Shown: one piece after another, positions 1 through 9,001 of the stretch
How positions within the stretch are numbered: position 1 is the stretch's first letter
Layout: every line of letters starts with the position of its first letter
Source: Chitinophagaceae bacterium
GTDB taxonomy: Bacteria; Bacteroidota; Bacteroidia; Chitinophagales; Chitinophagaceae
Assembly (NCBI GenBank): GCA_014379345.1
Contig: JACMLY010000076.1
Location: 1-52,242, forward strand
DNA length: 52,242 nt
Reading direction: 5' to 3'
The notes under the pieces: model-generated
Database searches by the model: none
What the model was told of the DNA's origin: nothing
What the model saw: the letters and a program-made list of their open reading frames with translations, nothing else
Position numbers and translations under genes: made by a program

Positions 1-500
1 AATAAATCCGCCACTTCTGTTAAGCCCATTGTATTTGCCAATTGAGTTAGGCCTCCGTAAGTAGCTATTTCGTAGTGTTCAACTTTCTGGGCAGCCATAA
101 TAATAGCCACATCACGAGTCATTGAACCTTTTTCTGTTTCTTCTACCATAGAATCAGCTTCCTTAGATAATCCTTCCATGGCTTCACATTTTTTTGCCTG
201 TGCTTTTTTCCCCAATAACTCAAAAACCTGTTCAAGCCTTGCAACCTGCTCCTCGGTTACCGTCAGATGATCCTCCAAAGCCTGTTTCAATTCCGCAGAA
301 GTTGCGGCCTTTTCCAATTTTGGAAGAGCCTTCGTAAGATGTTTCTCTGCCCAGTAAATATCCTTTAATGAGTCGACCAGGAACTTCTCCAGCATCGTAT
401 TCGATTGTGGCTGGCTTTCGGCAGCAGCACCAGAGGATCTTTTAGCCGTAGCCGATTTACCTGAGGAGGGGCTTTTTTTTGTGGACGCTTGTCTTGCCAT
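1..500 (-). CDS. DUF892 / YciE-like ferritin-fold protein (partial, runs off left edge)
   Basis: From an ATG at 500 the minus-strand frame stays open to the window edge, giving about 166 codons without the C-terminus. The first 35 or so residues are a Lys/Ser/Ala-rich tail. The rest matches the DUF892 (YciE/YciF) ferritin-like family, with a helix containing LVDSLKDIYWAEKHLTKALP, a Glu-rich second helix, and the stretch MAAQKVEHYEIATYG that carries the typical Glu and His of the di-iron fold. Family members are linked to stress responses; iron binding or redox activity here is inferred from the family. The upstream region (501-821) separates it divergently from two flavin-type split-barrel genes, which fits a stress-related neighbourhood. 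The family call is firm; the function is not. Confidence 0.85.
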   Translation of the reverse strand, partial: MARQASTKKSPSSGKSATAKRSSGAAAESQPQSNTMLEKFLVDSLKDIYWAEKHLTKALPKLEKAATSAELKQALEDHLTVTEEQVARLEQVFELLGKKAQAKKCEAMEGLSKEADSMVEETEKGSMTRDVAIIMAAQKVEHYEIATYGGLTQLANTMGLTEVADL

Positions 501-821
501 AAACAATAGTTTTAAAATGATTTAAATATTTTATTTGTTTGTGTTTTGCTGAGAGGTAAAAAAAATATGCCTCTTTTAATAGCCAACACACTGCTGTTGG
601 ATGTAGAGTTTTTTCCTCGTACATCAATGCGTGGGGCAGTTTTTTCCTACAGGTCGGTATTACAAATTATAATATGTCATTTCAGAATTCATTCTAACTC
701 ACGGAAATCCAATTGTTGGATGAGATGTGAGCAATAGTTCAACATAGCACCTGGCAGATCCGGGACGAATACTAAAAATTCGCCGCACGAGTTGGTATTA
801 GTTTTGAAACTATTGTTAAAA
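501..821. other. Divergent intergenic region, no gene seen
   Basis: This stretch lies between the leftward DUF892 gene and the rightward split-barrel gene, so it should hold both promoters. I see AT-rich DNA and no convincing reading frame. A 63-codon frame at 546-737 has no family signature and ordinary intergenic composition. No clear -33/-7 promoter pair or hairpin stands out. Confidence 0.5.
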
Positions 822-1325
822 ATGACAGCCATGCTATCCGAAACTCAACTACCGTTTTTACAAGAAAAAATTTCCGACCTGAGAAGTGCCTTGTTTTTTA
901 GTTTAAGCAATGCCGTTTTAAAAATGCCGACTACCATCGTCACTGCTCTAAAAGTAGATGAGGTTGGGCAGGTGTGGTTCTTCGTTAACCGGCCAATGCA
1001 AAACATACAGGAATTCGATAAAGAATTTCCTGCAAGGCTGGAATTTTTTAAGAAAGGCAAAAGTTTTTATCTGAAAATTATGGGTAAAGCCTGCATTGTA
1101 AATGACCCCGAAGAGGTAAACGGACTCGTAAGTGTAACGGAGGATGTAAAAACAAAAGCAATGTGCCAATTGGTACTCGTGAAAGTAAAGATCCAGAGTG
1201 TAGAATACATGGAAAATATACCGGGAGAAACAATCGGTTGGCTACATGGGATCCGCGCCCAATTCAATAGGTGGTTTGGAGTTCAACCAGGTTATAGGCC
1301 TTATTCCCTGCAGCCGGCACACTAA
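822..1325 (+). CDS. Pyridoxamine 5'-phosphate oxidase-like (FMN split-barrel) family protein
   Basis: The protein has 167 residues when started at the ATG at 822. The frame is open back to a TTG at 792, but the hydrophobic extra residues look untranslated and the A-rich run before 822 suits a Bacteroidota start. The pattern resembles the general-stress-protein-26/PNPOx-like split barrel: a strand with VDEVGQVWFFVNRPMQNIQE, then FPARLEFFKKGKSFYLKIMG, then a loop and a final strand LVLVKVKIQSVEYME. Such proteins usually bind FMN or F420-like cofactors, but no substrate can be named. The next gene (1432-1890) is a recognisable paralog, with a strong hairpin terminator between them. The neighbouring DUF892 gene also suggests a stress context. 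Confidence 0.7.
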   Translation: MTAMLSETQLPFLQEKISDLRSALFFSLSNAVLKMPTTIVTALKVDEVGQVWFFVNRPMQNIQEFDKEFPARLEFFKKGKSFYLKIMGKACIVNDPEEVNGLVSVTEDVKTKAMCQLVLVKVKIQSVEYMENIPGETIGWLHGIRAQFNRWFGVQPGYRPYSLQPAH

Positions 1326-1371
1326 TAAAAAGACTTTATAATGGCATGTCGACCATTATCTATCCTGATCT

Positions 1372-1396
1372 TCCCGGGTTTGCCCGGGATTTTTTT
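1372..1396 (+). terminator. Rho-independent terminator
   Basis: A perfect 7-bp GC stem (TCCCGGG / CCCGGGA) with a TTTG loop is followed directly by seven T residues. It lies 46 bases after the stop of the first split-barrel gene and 35 bases before the second, so it should end the first transcript and separate the two paralogs. Confidence 0.85.
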
Positions 1397-1431
1397 CAAG
1401 CGATTTAGAAAACGAAATAAAAAACGAATCT

Positions 1432-1890
1432 ATGATAGCTGGCTACATTAAAAATCTAAAAGAAAATTTGCTACAGATCAGGTATGGGATCCTGAAAATT
1501 ACAAGTATCCCGCTATTGAGAATTTCTCACAGCTTCATGATTGAAACACATAAGGTAACCGATGAAGGCTATATATGGTGCACTGCAGCTTACCCTCTTC
1601 CTTCAAACCTGATTTATGAAAAAAGCTTTGCGGTCAAAGTAAAATACATTCAAAAAACCACAGGCCTTTTTGTAAAAGTAACGGGCAGGGCTAAGGTTGT
1701 TAATCCTTCATTTAATACAAGATATTTTGAAAAAAATGAGAGTGCGGGGATGACTGAAAACGTTTTGTTATTGAAAATAAAAATCGAAGAAGCTAATTAT
1801 TATAAGAAGAGGACCATTTCAGCGTACACTACGTTTTTGCAGGTCGTTAATAATTTTACTTTCAGGGTTCTGCCCGGCACAAGAGCATAA
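1432..1890 (+). CDS. Split-barrel (PNPOx-like) protein, paralog of the preceding gene
   Basis: This 152-residue protein starts at the ATG at 1432. It shares the architecture of the upstream protein: an N-terminal helix, a core strand with TDEGYIWCTAAYPLP, a strand with FAVKVKYIQKTTGLFVKVTG followed by RAKVVNP (compare GKACIVNDP in the paralog), and a last strand NVLLLKIKIEEANYY. Identity between the two looks low but the order of elements is the same, which suggests an old tandem duplication. The family normally binds a flavin; whether this one does cannot be judged from sequence. It ends 59 bases before the convergent PIG-L gene. Confidence 0.6.
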   Translation: MIAGYIKNLKENLLQIRYGILKITSIPLLRISHSFMIETHKVTDEGYIWCTAAYPLPSNLIYEKSFAVKVKYIQKTTGLFVKVTGRAKVVNPSFNTRYFEKNESAGMTENVLLLKIKIEEANYYKKRTISAYTTFLQVVNNFTFRVLPGTRA

Positions 1891-1948
1891 GCGGTAGCAG
1901 CAGGTTGGGCAGTTTTAATTCAGCAACCCCGCATCTTTTTTCTATTCA

Positions 1949-2893
1949 TTATTTGGCATTCATCATCGGAAACAATCGCCTGATATCAACATCAGAAGGC
2001 TGCATTCCGTATTCACAAATCTCGAAGGCTTCTGCGTGTCTTACCAGTGTTGCCTTTTCTTTTCCATACCATTTTTCAAGAGCAGTTTTTACTTCCTGTG
2101 TAATTCTTACGCTGCGATTTTGACCCAGCCATTTTTTTCGCTCTTCCTTTCCCGCCGGAACTTTATCAAGGTATCCACCGATCCAGGGCAGCCATTCATA
2201 CATCTGCGATTCATGCGCATCCATTGCATGCACTTTCTGATCAAAAACCTTTGTAATATCAATGGCAATATCAGGCCTGAATGGATTTGGACGTTGAAAG
2301 AAATCCTGGAAATACAAGAATACCGGATTTTTCTTTAAAGGTGCTTCATCCGGCGCCACGTTTGGTACGGCAACCATGTAAGCTGCATCCTGTACAAGTA
2401 TTCCGGTATACCGATGATCAGGATGGTAGTCGTTCGGGCGGGGCGCTATAACAATATCAGCATTCCATTCTCTTATTTTCCTGATAATATCGAGACGAGC
2501 CTCAAGGGTTGGCAACAATTCCCCATCATGATGATCGAGTACGTCGTATACAACACCGAAACGCCTGCCGGCTTCCGTGGCTTCTGCCATTCTTCGTTTA
2601 GCCAATGCTCCTCCACCCTGCGACTGATGGCCCGCATCCCCGTTCGTTACTGACACAAATTTTACAGCATAACCCATTGAGGCGAATAAGGCAGCAGTGC
2701 CACCTCCATCCTGGTCGCAATCATCGGGATGAGCACCGATCATAATAATTCGGATGGGATGATTTGCCGATTGGGCATTCAATATTTCACTTTCACATAA
2801 AAGAAATGAAATAAGAAAAATAGAATTAAAAAAGATTTTCGATTTCCATATCGAATAAAACCCGATTGTAAAATATGGATGTAGAGATCTCAT
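1949..2893 (-). CDS. PIG-L family deacetylase, exported
   Basis: The product has 314 residues with a hydrophobic N-terminal segment (about residues 18-34) that looks like a signal peptide or lipid-less export signal ending near LNAQS. The PIG-L/LmbE metal site is clear: AHPDDCDQDGG with His55, Asp57 and Asp58, and a distal YHPDH motif (His157-His160). Members are zinc-dependent N-deacetylases acting on GlcNAc-type sugars or related conjugates; export implies a periplasmic or surface glycan substrate, which is inference. A downstream ATG inside the leader is possible, but the 2893 start gives the most complete signal segment. It stands alone between the split-barrel pair and a long intergenic stretch. 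Confidence 0.85.
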   Translation of the reverse strand: MRSLHPYFTIGFYSIWKSKIFFNSIFLISFLLCESEILNAQSANHPIRIIMIGAHPDDCDQDGGGTAALFASMGYAVKFVSVTNGDAGHQSQGGGALAKRRMAEATEAGRRFGVVYDVLDHHDGELLPTLEARLDIIRKIREWNADIVIAPRPNDYHPDHRYTGILVQDAAYMVAVPNVAPDEAPLKKNPVFLYFQDFFQRPNPFRPDIAIDITKVFDQKVHAMDAHESQMYEWLPWIGGYLDKVPAGKEERKKWLGQNRSVRITQEVKTALEKWYGKEKATLVRHAEAFEICEYGMQPSDVDIRRLFPMMNAK

Positions 2894-3453
2894 TGTACAA
2901 AATTGATTGATAAATAAATTATTTAAATTAACGTAACCCCTTCAATCATTGGAACAATTGAATAGGCATGAACGGTTGGACACAGGAAATTAAGAAATGC
3001 CTTTGTTATTTGATCTTCCATTTGTAGACTTTTTCTCGTTAATGGAAATATTCCGTGCCTGAACCTGTTCGTGTACACTGCATTATATATTCTTGGCATT
3101 AGTATAATTCGAAATGCTCCACGTAAAATTTCGCTTTTTGTGCTACAAAATTTCTATGAATCAATCGTTTGAGATGATGTCAGATCTTGCCAACGCAATC
3201 GAACTGCAACTTGTACGAAGTGGCCGCAGTGCGGATTATACGGTATATCCATTATATTTTCTGAGGGCAAAATGATGGTTTTACTAAGGGTATTTTTATT
3301 CTGCTAAACGCTTGTGATCCACTTGTTTTCAGCTTACTTTTAATTTAATGAACAGTACAATTAACTGATGGGTGATCTACCGGGAAAATTAAACTTTACC
3401 GGGTTTTTCCCATCAGAGATCGTACAAAATTCAAGAACCCAAATCCTATCCTT
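2894..3453. other. 560-bp intergenic region with a 5' hairpin ahead of the T9SS gene
   Basis: No convincing gene is present. A 39-codon frame (3156-3275, MNQSFEMMSDLANAIELQLV at its start) exists but has no recognisable family or start signal. Near the right end an 8-bp inverted repeat (CTGATGGG 3365-3372 / CCCATCAG 3409-3416) encloses two direct copies of TACCGGG, so a structured 5' leader or short attenuator before the gene at 3454 is possible. The rest is AT-rich and should hold the divergent promoters. Confidence 0.4.
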
Positions 3454-6036
3454 ATGAAAAAACTTTACTTCATTAAGGTCTTGTTCTTTCCAATTATTTT
3501 AATCGCCGTTGGTAGTGTATCAATCGCTCAATGCCCGGCAGGTTATTCTTCAGCAACCGCAAATTGGGATCAATTAGACTATCTCACCAGGAGCGGCACA
3601 TATGCTTCGTTTGTAACGAATGCGATGATGCAAACACAAAATTTTACTATAGGCAGAAACCGGTTTTCAATCAATTTTCCGCTGGCAACTATGAGCACCA
3701 CCGGAGAGAATGCCACCAATACCGCCGAACTAGGATCTTTCGCCACAGGTGAGGATGTGGAATACAGTGGTAATGGAATCATTACCATCAATTTTACGAA
3801 CATTGTTTATAACCTTCAATTCAGCTTGTACGATATAGATAATTTACAATCAGTACAGGTTTCAGCAATGGATGGTTCTTTAGTACCTCTTAATATCTCT
3901 ATGTCTGCCGCAGCGGTAGGTATTGTAAACGTTTCCGGAAGCGGAGGAATATCTCCCACTGGTACAGCCATTAATTCTGCTGCTTTGAATACGGACAATC
4001 GCGGCACAGTAAATATTTCCATTGCAGGAAACAGCCCCGGAATTGCGAATGGTATAAAGAGTGTTACGATAAATCTGGGAATTGCCGGTGGAACAGCAGG
4101 AAATTTCTGGCTATCCGATATAACAGCATGTACAGCCGGTAGCTTTCCCCTTAATTATTATATATCTCAGCAACCCTTTACCGGCCAACCTGCTTATTAC
4201 CTGGTGACACCCGATAACAATTCAGTGTATCTGTTCAATCCATTAACGGGAAAAGCAGACTGGCTGTTTAGCGAGCCGGGATCTCCATGGGTTAACTCGA
4301 TGGCCTATGACCATGTCAATAAAATCCTCTACTATGTAATGGACAATCCATCGCCTTCTTCTTCGAACAAATCGCTCAAACGATATAATTTCAATACAGA
4401 ATCGATCAGCACAGTTATAGCTGATGTGAGCTCCCTGGGAATTCCGCTATTCGACATAGTGGTTGAATCTGCCGGGGCGGCATTCTATGATGGTTCTCTG
4501 TTTCTGGGAATTGAAGGCACAAACGGAGCCAAGAATTCTAACCGAGAATCGATCATCTGGAGAATTGATTTCGATGCTTCGCAAAATCCAATAAGGAGCA
4601 GTCAGGTTTTTGCACGACCAGCCGACAACGGAAGCGGAACGCTTACACATGACTGGGGCGATTTTTCCATTAAGGATGGATCGCTGTACGACTTTAACAC
4701 GGGAAATGTGGGTAGCACTTCACAGTTTATCCATTTGAATATGCAAAATGGCAATGCAACCTTTTTTAATACAAGTGGTAACCCGGCACCCATCCAGGTG
4801 GGACAGATTTGGAACGGAACCCTATATTGGACCGGTGGCAAACCAGGAGAGGGCGGACGTGTGGCCGTTTACAACGAAAACGGAACAATCGGGCCAAAAA
4901 CGGTTGCCAGCGCAACTGTATGCTCTCCTGCATGGGTAGGCCAGGCCGGAGATGCGTCCGATCCTTTTCGCCCGAAAAGTGATTTCGGTGATGCTCCCGC
5001 CTCTTATGACCCGGTGGCGATGGATAAGGCTACGCATGAATACGATTGCAATTTGCGACTTGGTCCGACATTCGATCGCGAATGGGATAAAACTTCTTCT
5101 CCAACAGCGACGGCTGATGGCTCGGACGAAGATGGCATTGGTGTTGCCACTCTTTTACCAAATGGCATCATAACTTATGTTCAGGATGTAAAAGTCTATA
5201 ACAATACAGGCTCAAATGCCACACTTACCGGATGGTTGGATTATGATGCAGATGGAATTTTTGAACCGGCTGAAGGCGTATCGATCATCGTTGCAAGCAG
5301 TGGCTCTATGCAAACAAAAACCCTTGCATGGCCCGGGATTCCCGTTTCATTGCCGATTGGTTCCACTACTTTTTTGAGGATAAGGTTAACTTCTGCCAGC
5401 AATGGCATGACGGTCAACAATGCCACGCGCTGGTTTGCGAATGGCGAAGTGGAAGATTATGCAATAAGTATAAATTCCATACTACCGGTTGAAATATTGT
5501 CGTTTATAGCTACAGCGGAAAAGAACAGCAACGTAATATTGAATTGGGGAACAGGAAAAGAAGTGGATTTCCGTGGGTTTGATATTGAAAGAAGTGAAGA
5601 TGGGCTCACATGGAGCTCAATGGCCTTTGTTCAATCACATTCCAATGGCGGTGCGGTCAATAATTATAGTTTTTATGATTATAATCCACTGTCAGGCAGA
5701 TCTTATTACAGGTTAAAGCTTTTGTCAAAGGATGGGAATTTCAAGTACAGCGCAGTGCGAACAATAATACTCGGGCTACCAGATAACAGCTTTAAAATTA
5801 CACCTAATCCTGTACGTGATCAGTCCACACTACAGTTTGTGATGGAAAAAAATGAACCCGTGAATATTTATATTATTGATGCAGGAGGCAAAAGGGTATG
5901 GAGTAAAATGGCGATGGCTAACCCGGGAATCAACCAGGTTTCGCTACATAACCTGGGTGGTTTAACACCTGGCGTATACGTGGTTCAGTTGGTAACAGGA
6001 TCTAAGAATTTAAATACAAAAATAACAGTGCAATAA
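3454..6036 (+). CDS. Secreted GEVED-domain protein with T9SS sorting domain
   Basis: An 860-residue exported protein. Residues 1-26 form a signal peptide ending near SIAQ. The middle (about 240-500) looks like a beta-propeller-type region with YLVTPDNNSVYLFNPLTG and similar repeats. Residue 510 onward has the DFGDAPASYD motif, and GEVEDYAISI at about 664-673 closes the GEVED domain found in surface proteins. Residues 780-860 are a type A T9SS C-terminal domain (ITPNPVRDQSTLQF, then LTPGVYVVQL). It should therefore cross the outer membrane by the Por system and be released or anchored at the surface. The role is probably adhesive or binding; no catalytic motif is visible. A second T9SS protein follows at once. 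Confidence 0.88.
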   Translation: MKKLYFIKVLFFPIILIAVGSVSIAQCPAGYSSATANWDQLDYLTRSGTYASFVTNAMMQTQNFTIGRNRFSINFPLATMSTTGENATNTAELGSFATGEDVEYSGNGIITINFTNIVYNLQFSLYDIDNLQSVQVSAMDGSLVPLNISMSAAAVGIVNVSGSGGISPTGTAINSAALNTDNRGTVNISIAGNSPGIANGIKSVTINLGIAGGTAGNFWLSDITACTAGSFPLNYYISQQPFTGQPAYYLVTPDNNSVYLFNPLTGKADWLFSEPGSPWVNSMAYDHVNKILYYVMDNPSPSSSNKSLKRYNFNTESISTVIADVSSLGIPLFDIVVESAGAAFYDGSLFLGIEGTNGAKNSNRESIIWRIDFDASQNPIRSSQVFARPADNGSGTLTHDWGDFSIKDGSLYDFNTGNVGSTSQFIHLNMQNGNATFFNTSGNPAPIQVGQIWNGTLYWTGGKPGEGGRVAVYNENGTIGPKTVASATVCSPAWVGQAGDASDPFRPKSDFGDAPASYDPVAMDKATHEYDCNLRLGPTFDREWDKTSSPTATADGSDEDGIGVATLLPNGIITYVQDVKVYNNTGSNATLTGWLDYDADGIFEPAEGVSIIVASSGSMQTKTLAWPGIPVSLPIGSTTFLRIRLTSASNGMTVNNATRWFANGEVEDYAISINSILPVEILSFIATAEKNSNVILNWGTGKEVDFRGFDIERSEDGLTWSSMAFVQSHSNGGAVNNYSFYDYNPLSGRSYYRLKLLSKDGNFKYSAVRTIILGLPDNSFKITPNPVRDQSTLQFVMEKNEPVNIYIIDAGGKRVWSKMAMANPGINQVSLHNLGGLTPGVYVVQLVTGSKNLNTKITVQ

Positions 6037-6104
6037 TGTACGATGTTAGATGTGTGATGTACGAGATTATAAACCGCGTACATCGCACATCTGACATCTC
6101 ACAT
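6036..6104. repeat. 28-bp imperfect inverted repeat between two T9SS genes
   Basis: Arms at 6036-6063 and 6077-6104 pair with four mismatches around a 13-base spacer. The left arm begins inside the stop codon of the upstream gene and the right arm ends two bases before the next ATG. The arms are made of GATGT words (for example ACGATGTTAGATGT), the same pattern as ACGAAGTTAGAAGT in the tandem palindrome at 17595-17695. It may act as terminator, RNA processing site or a hairpin that shields the next start. Confidence 0.8.
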
Positions 6105-6106
6105 AA

Positions 6107-8995
6107 ATGAAACCCATGAAAAAGCTATTATTATCTATAATGGTAATATCCGTATTATGGATCCTGCTTGTCTATTTTTTGTCAATTCATTCAAATGAAT
6201 TTTCAGGAGAAGCTGAAGAGCAGGAAGAGGAAAGAGAATCTGGTGCAGATAAGCAAATGAGTTCGTGGTGGTGGGCACGTGGGTATCCTGATGGAGCTGA
6301 TATTAACGAGAAATACTACCGCGCCTGGTTACAGGCATTGAATATGAAAAATCCCGAACGTGTATCGACGCGGTCCGGGATCAATGATAACACAGGTATT
6401 CATTTATTTAGTGGCAACTGGGTATCAATTGGGCCTAACCAAAGCATAGGAGGAAGAATATTATCCGTTGCTATCGATCCGCAAAATGGCAACAATGTGT
6501 TTATCGGCAGTGCCAGTGGAGGTATCTGGAAATCAACAAGCGGAGGTTTGGGAGCGAACGCATGGCAGCCTTTGGCAACAGGTTTTCCTGTGTTGGGTGT
6601 GGCTTCTATTATCATTCATCCAACCAATTCAAATATTATTTATGCCGGAACCGGTGAAGTTTACCGGGCCGATACATCGAATATAGGTTTCAATGTTTGG
6701 AAAGCCAGGGGAACTTATGGAGTGGGAATCCTGAAAAGCATCAATGGTGGTGCCACATGGGCGCGAATCTTCACGAGGAATGAATCAGACCTGTTTGGAA
6801 TTCAGATGATGAAGTTTGACCCATCAGATCCTGATATTATTTATGCATGCACCACCGATGGTTTATACCGTTCAACGGATGCAGGCAGCAACTGGACAAG
6901 GATACTGAATAAAATATATGTTTCGGATATTTCGATTAATCCTGCCAATACAGATCAACTGGTTGCAGCAGTAGGCAATCTTACAAATGCAGATAAAGGA
7001 ATATACCGAAGCATTGATGGCGGAGCAAACTGGACGAAAATAACTGCCGGCTTACCCTCCTCATTTCAGGGATTCATCCGGTTAGACAATGTATCTGCAA
7101 GTGCAAATATGATTATCGCGAGTATTGGCCGAAGCGCCGGTTCGTTGGATGAACTATATCGTTCAATGGATTTTGGAAATACCTGGTCAATCCTTCCCAA
7201 TTCGAATCACTGTGATTACCAGTTTTGGTTTGCTCATGATGTTGCCATCAATCCCTCCAACACCAACCAGCTGATCATGGGAGGCGTTCCTTTATATAGT
7301 TACAATATTTCGTTGACCGATCCCGGTTCAATTGGAGGAGTGCATGCGGATATTCATGATATCGAATTTGATCCTTCGAACAGTAATGTAGTGTATGTGG
7401 CCTGTGATGGAGGAATGTATAAGAGTACTAATTCCGGAGGCTCTTTTTCTATGATCAATGGAGGCTTGCATGCGGTACAGTTCTATGCGTCTTTTGCAGT
7501 TTCTCCCTCAAATCCCAATATCATGATCGGTGGGCTGCAGGATAACGGGGTTGTGAGGTACAACGGTTCGGGCTGGACCTCAGTAGCAGGCGGAGATGGA
7601 GGTCCCTGTGCATTTCATCCTACCAACAGCAATATCGTATTTGCTTCTAATGATGCCAGGCGCGTTTTACGTTCAACAAACGGAGGAACCAGTTTCGGCT
7701 CAGAGGTATTGGAGAGCTGGGCATTTTCTGCCGATTCGAGAACAGGATTCATGGCGCCGGTTGCGATCAGCAAATCCGATCCTACAGTGATGTATGTAGC
7801 CTCAGACAACCTGCATAAAAGCACCAGTTCCGGCACCATTGGAACCTGGAATGGCTATTCTGCCGGCACCGCAAACACTTTTATTGAGGCGCAACATAAA
7901 ACCGGCATTGCGTTGGCGGTATCGTCTACAAACGCGAACAAGTTGTATGTATCCACTTCTCCATTTGCACAGTTTGATAACGATGTAAACAATTTGCATA
8001 TCAACACCCCTCCAAATGTTTTCAAAAGCATCAATGGCGGATCAAGCTTTGTAAATATAAAAAACACATTACCCGACCGGTTTGTCATGGACTTTGCTGT
8101 TAGCCCCACAAATGACGACAGCGTGTGGATCGTTTTAGGAGGGTATGGCACCTCCCATGTTTATGTAACCGGCAATGGTGGCGTTTCCTGGGCAAGTAAA
8201 GGAGCAGCCCTGCCTGATTTACCTCATAATGCGATCCTACTAGATCCCGGCAATCCTTCAATCGTGTATGTTGGAAATGATTTGGGTGTTTACATGAGCC
8301 CCGATAACGGAGCTACCTGGTATGATTTCAATAACTCATTCTGGGATGCGACTCTTGTAATGGATCTTGCTGTTACAGCGAATAATAAGCTTGTCGCCGC
8401 TACCCATGGCAAAGGAGCATTCATTAGCGATCTGTACGCCGCGGGACTGCCGGTAACGCTTCGTGATTTTTCTGTAATGAACCAGGGCGGTTACAATCTG
8501 CTGAAATGGACAAGCAGCTCTGAAGAAAACGTTTTGCATTTTGAACTCCAAAGTAGCGAGGATGGGATCGATTATCATACCATTGCGACTATTGCTGCCG
8601 CAAACTCAATCACAGGATCATCTTACTCGCAGAAGGATATTCCTTCCTGGAGAACACCTGCCACGTTCTACAGGCTAAAAATGGTTGACAGGGATGGAAA
8701 GTTTAGCTACTCTGGCATAATACGCATTCAAAAGCCCTTATTACCAGGCTTTATTGTTACAGAAAATCCTTTCGCTTCATCAATAAAAATCACGATCAAT
8801 AATCTCAGCACCCAAAATATTGAACTGAAACTTTTCGATGCTGCAGGAAAACTAGTGGCCGGCCAAAAGATTGCGGTCACAACAGGCAGCAATAATTTTC
8901 AGATCAATAATCTGGAACACCTTGCAAAAGGAACTTATTTATTAGAGATTTTACTGAAAGACCAACTTATTTCAAAGAAACTGGTCAAAAAATAA
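6107..8995 (+). CDS. Secreted sialidase-fold (Asp-box/BNR) propeller protein with T9SS sorting domain
   Basis: A 962-residue protein. The ATG at 6107 gives MKPMKKLLL; the ATG at 6116 (MKKLLLSIMV) is an equally good start and leaves the normal signal segment. Residues 100-790 hold at least nine Asp-box-like turns (SINGGATWARI, STDAGSNWTRI, SIDGGANWTKI, SMDFGNTWSIL, SPDNGATWYDF and others), the pattern of VPS10/sortilin-like or exo-sialidase-type propellers. No sialidase arginine triad could be confirmed, so an enzymatic role is not claimed. A fibronectin-like stretch (LPVTLRDFSV) precedes the C-terminal T9SS domain (about 880-962, ending LLEILLKDQLISKKLVKK). It probably shares a transcript with the gene before it. 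Confidence 0.87.
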   Translation: MKPMKKLLLSIMVISVLWILLVYFLSIHSNEFSGEAEEQEEERESGADKQMSSWWWARGYPDGADINEKYYRAWLQALNMKNPERVSTRSGINDNTGIHLFSGNWVSIGPNQSIGGRILSVAIDPQNGNNVFIGSASGGIWKSTSGGLGANAWQPLATGFPVLGVASIIIHPTNSNIIYAGTGEVYRADTSNIGFNVWKARGTYGVGILKSINGGATWARIFTRNESDLFGIQMMKFDPSDPDIIYACTTDGLYRSTDAGSNWTRILNKIYVSDISINPANTDQLVAAVGNLTNADKGIYRSIDGGANWTKITAGLPSSFQGFIRLDNVSASANMIIASIGRSAGSLDELYRSMDFGNTWSILPNSNHCDYQFWFAHDVAINPSNTNQLIMGGVPLYSYNISLTDPGSIGGVHADIHDIEFDPSNSNVVYVACDGGMYKSTNSGGSFSMINGGLHAVQFYASFAVSPSNPNIMIGGLQDNGVVRYNGSGWTSVAGGDGGPCAFHPTNSNIVFASNDARRVLRSTNGGTSFGSEVLESWAFSADSRTGFMAPVAISKSDPTVMYVASDNLHKSTSSGTIGTWNGYSAGTANTFIEAQHKTGIALAVSSTNANKLYVSTSPFAQFDNDVNNLHINTPPNVFKSINGGSSFVNIKNTLPDRFVMDFAVSPTNDDSVWIVLGGYGTSHVYVTGNGGVSWASKGAALPDLPHNAILLDPGNPSIVYVGNDLGVYMSPDNGATWYDFNNSFWDATLVMDLAVTANNKLVAATHGKGAFISDLYAAGLPVTLRDFSVMNQGGYNLLKWTSSSEENVLHFELQSSEDGIDYHTIATIAAANSITGSSYSQKDIPSWRTPATFYRLKMVDRDGKFSYSGIIRIQKPLLPGFIVTENPFASSIKITINNLSTQNIELKLFDAAGKLVAGQKIAVTTGSNNFQINNLEHLAKGTYLLEILLKDQLISKKLVKK

Positions 8996-9001
8996 ATCGC
9001 G

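Noticed and set aside
3156..3275. 39-codon rightward frame
   Set aside because: No homology or promoter could be seen; chance frames of this size are common in a 560-bp gap.
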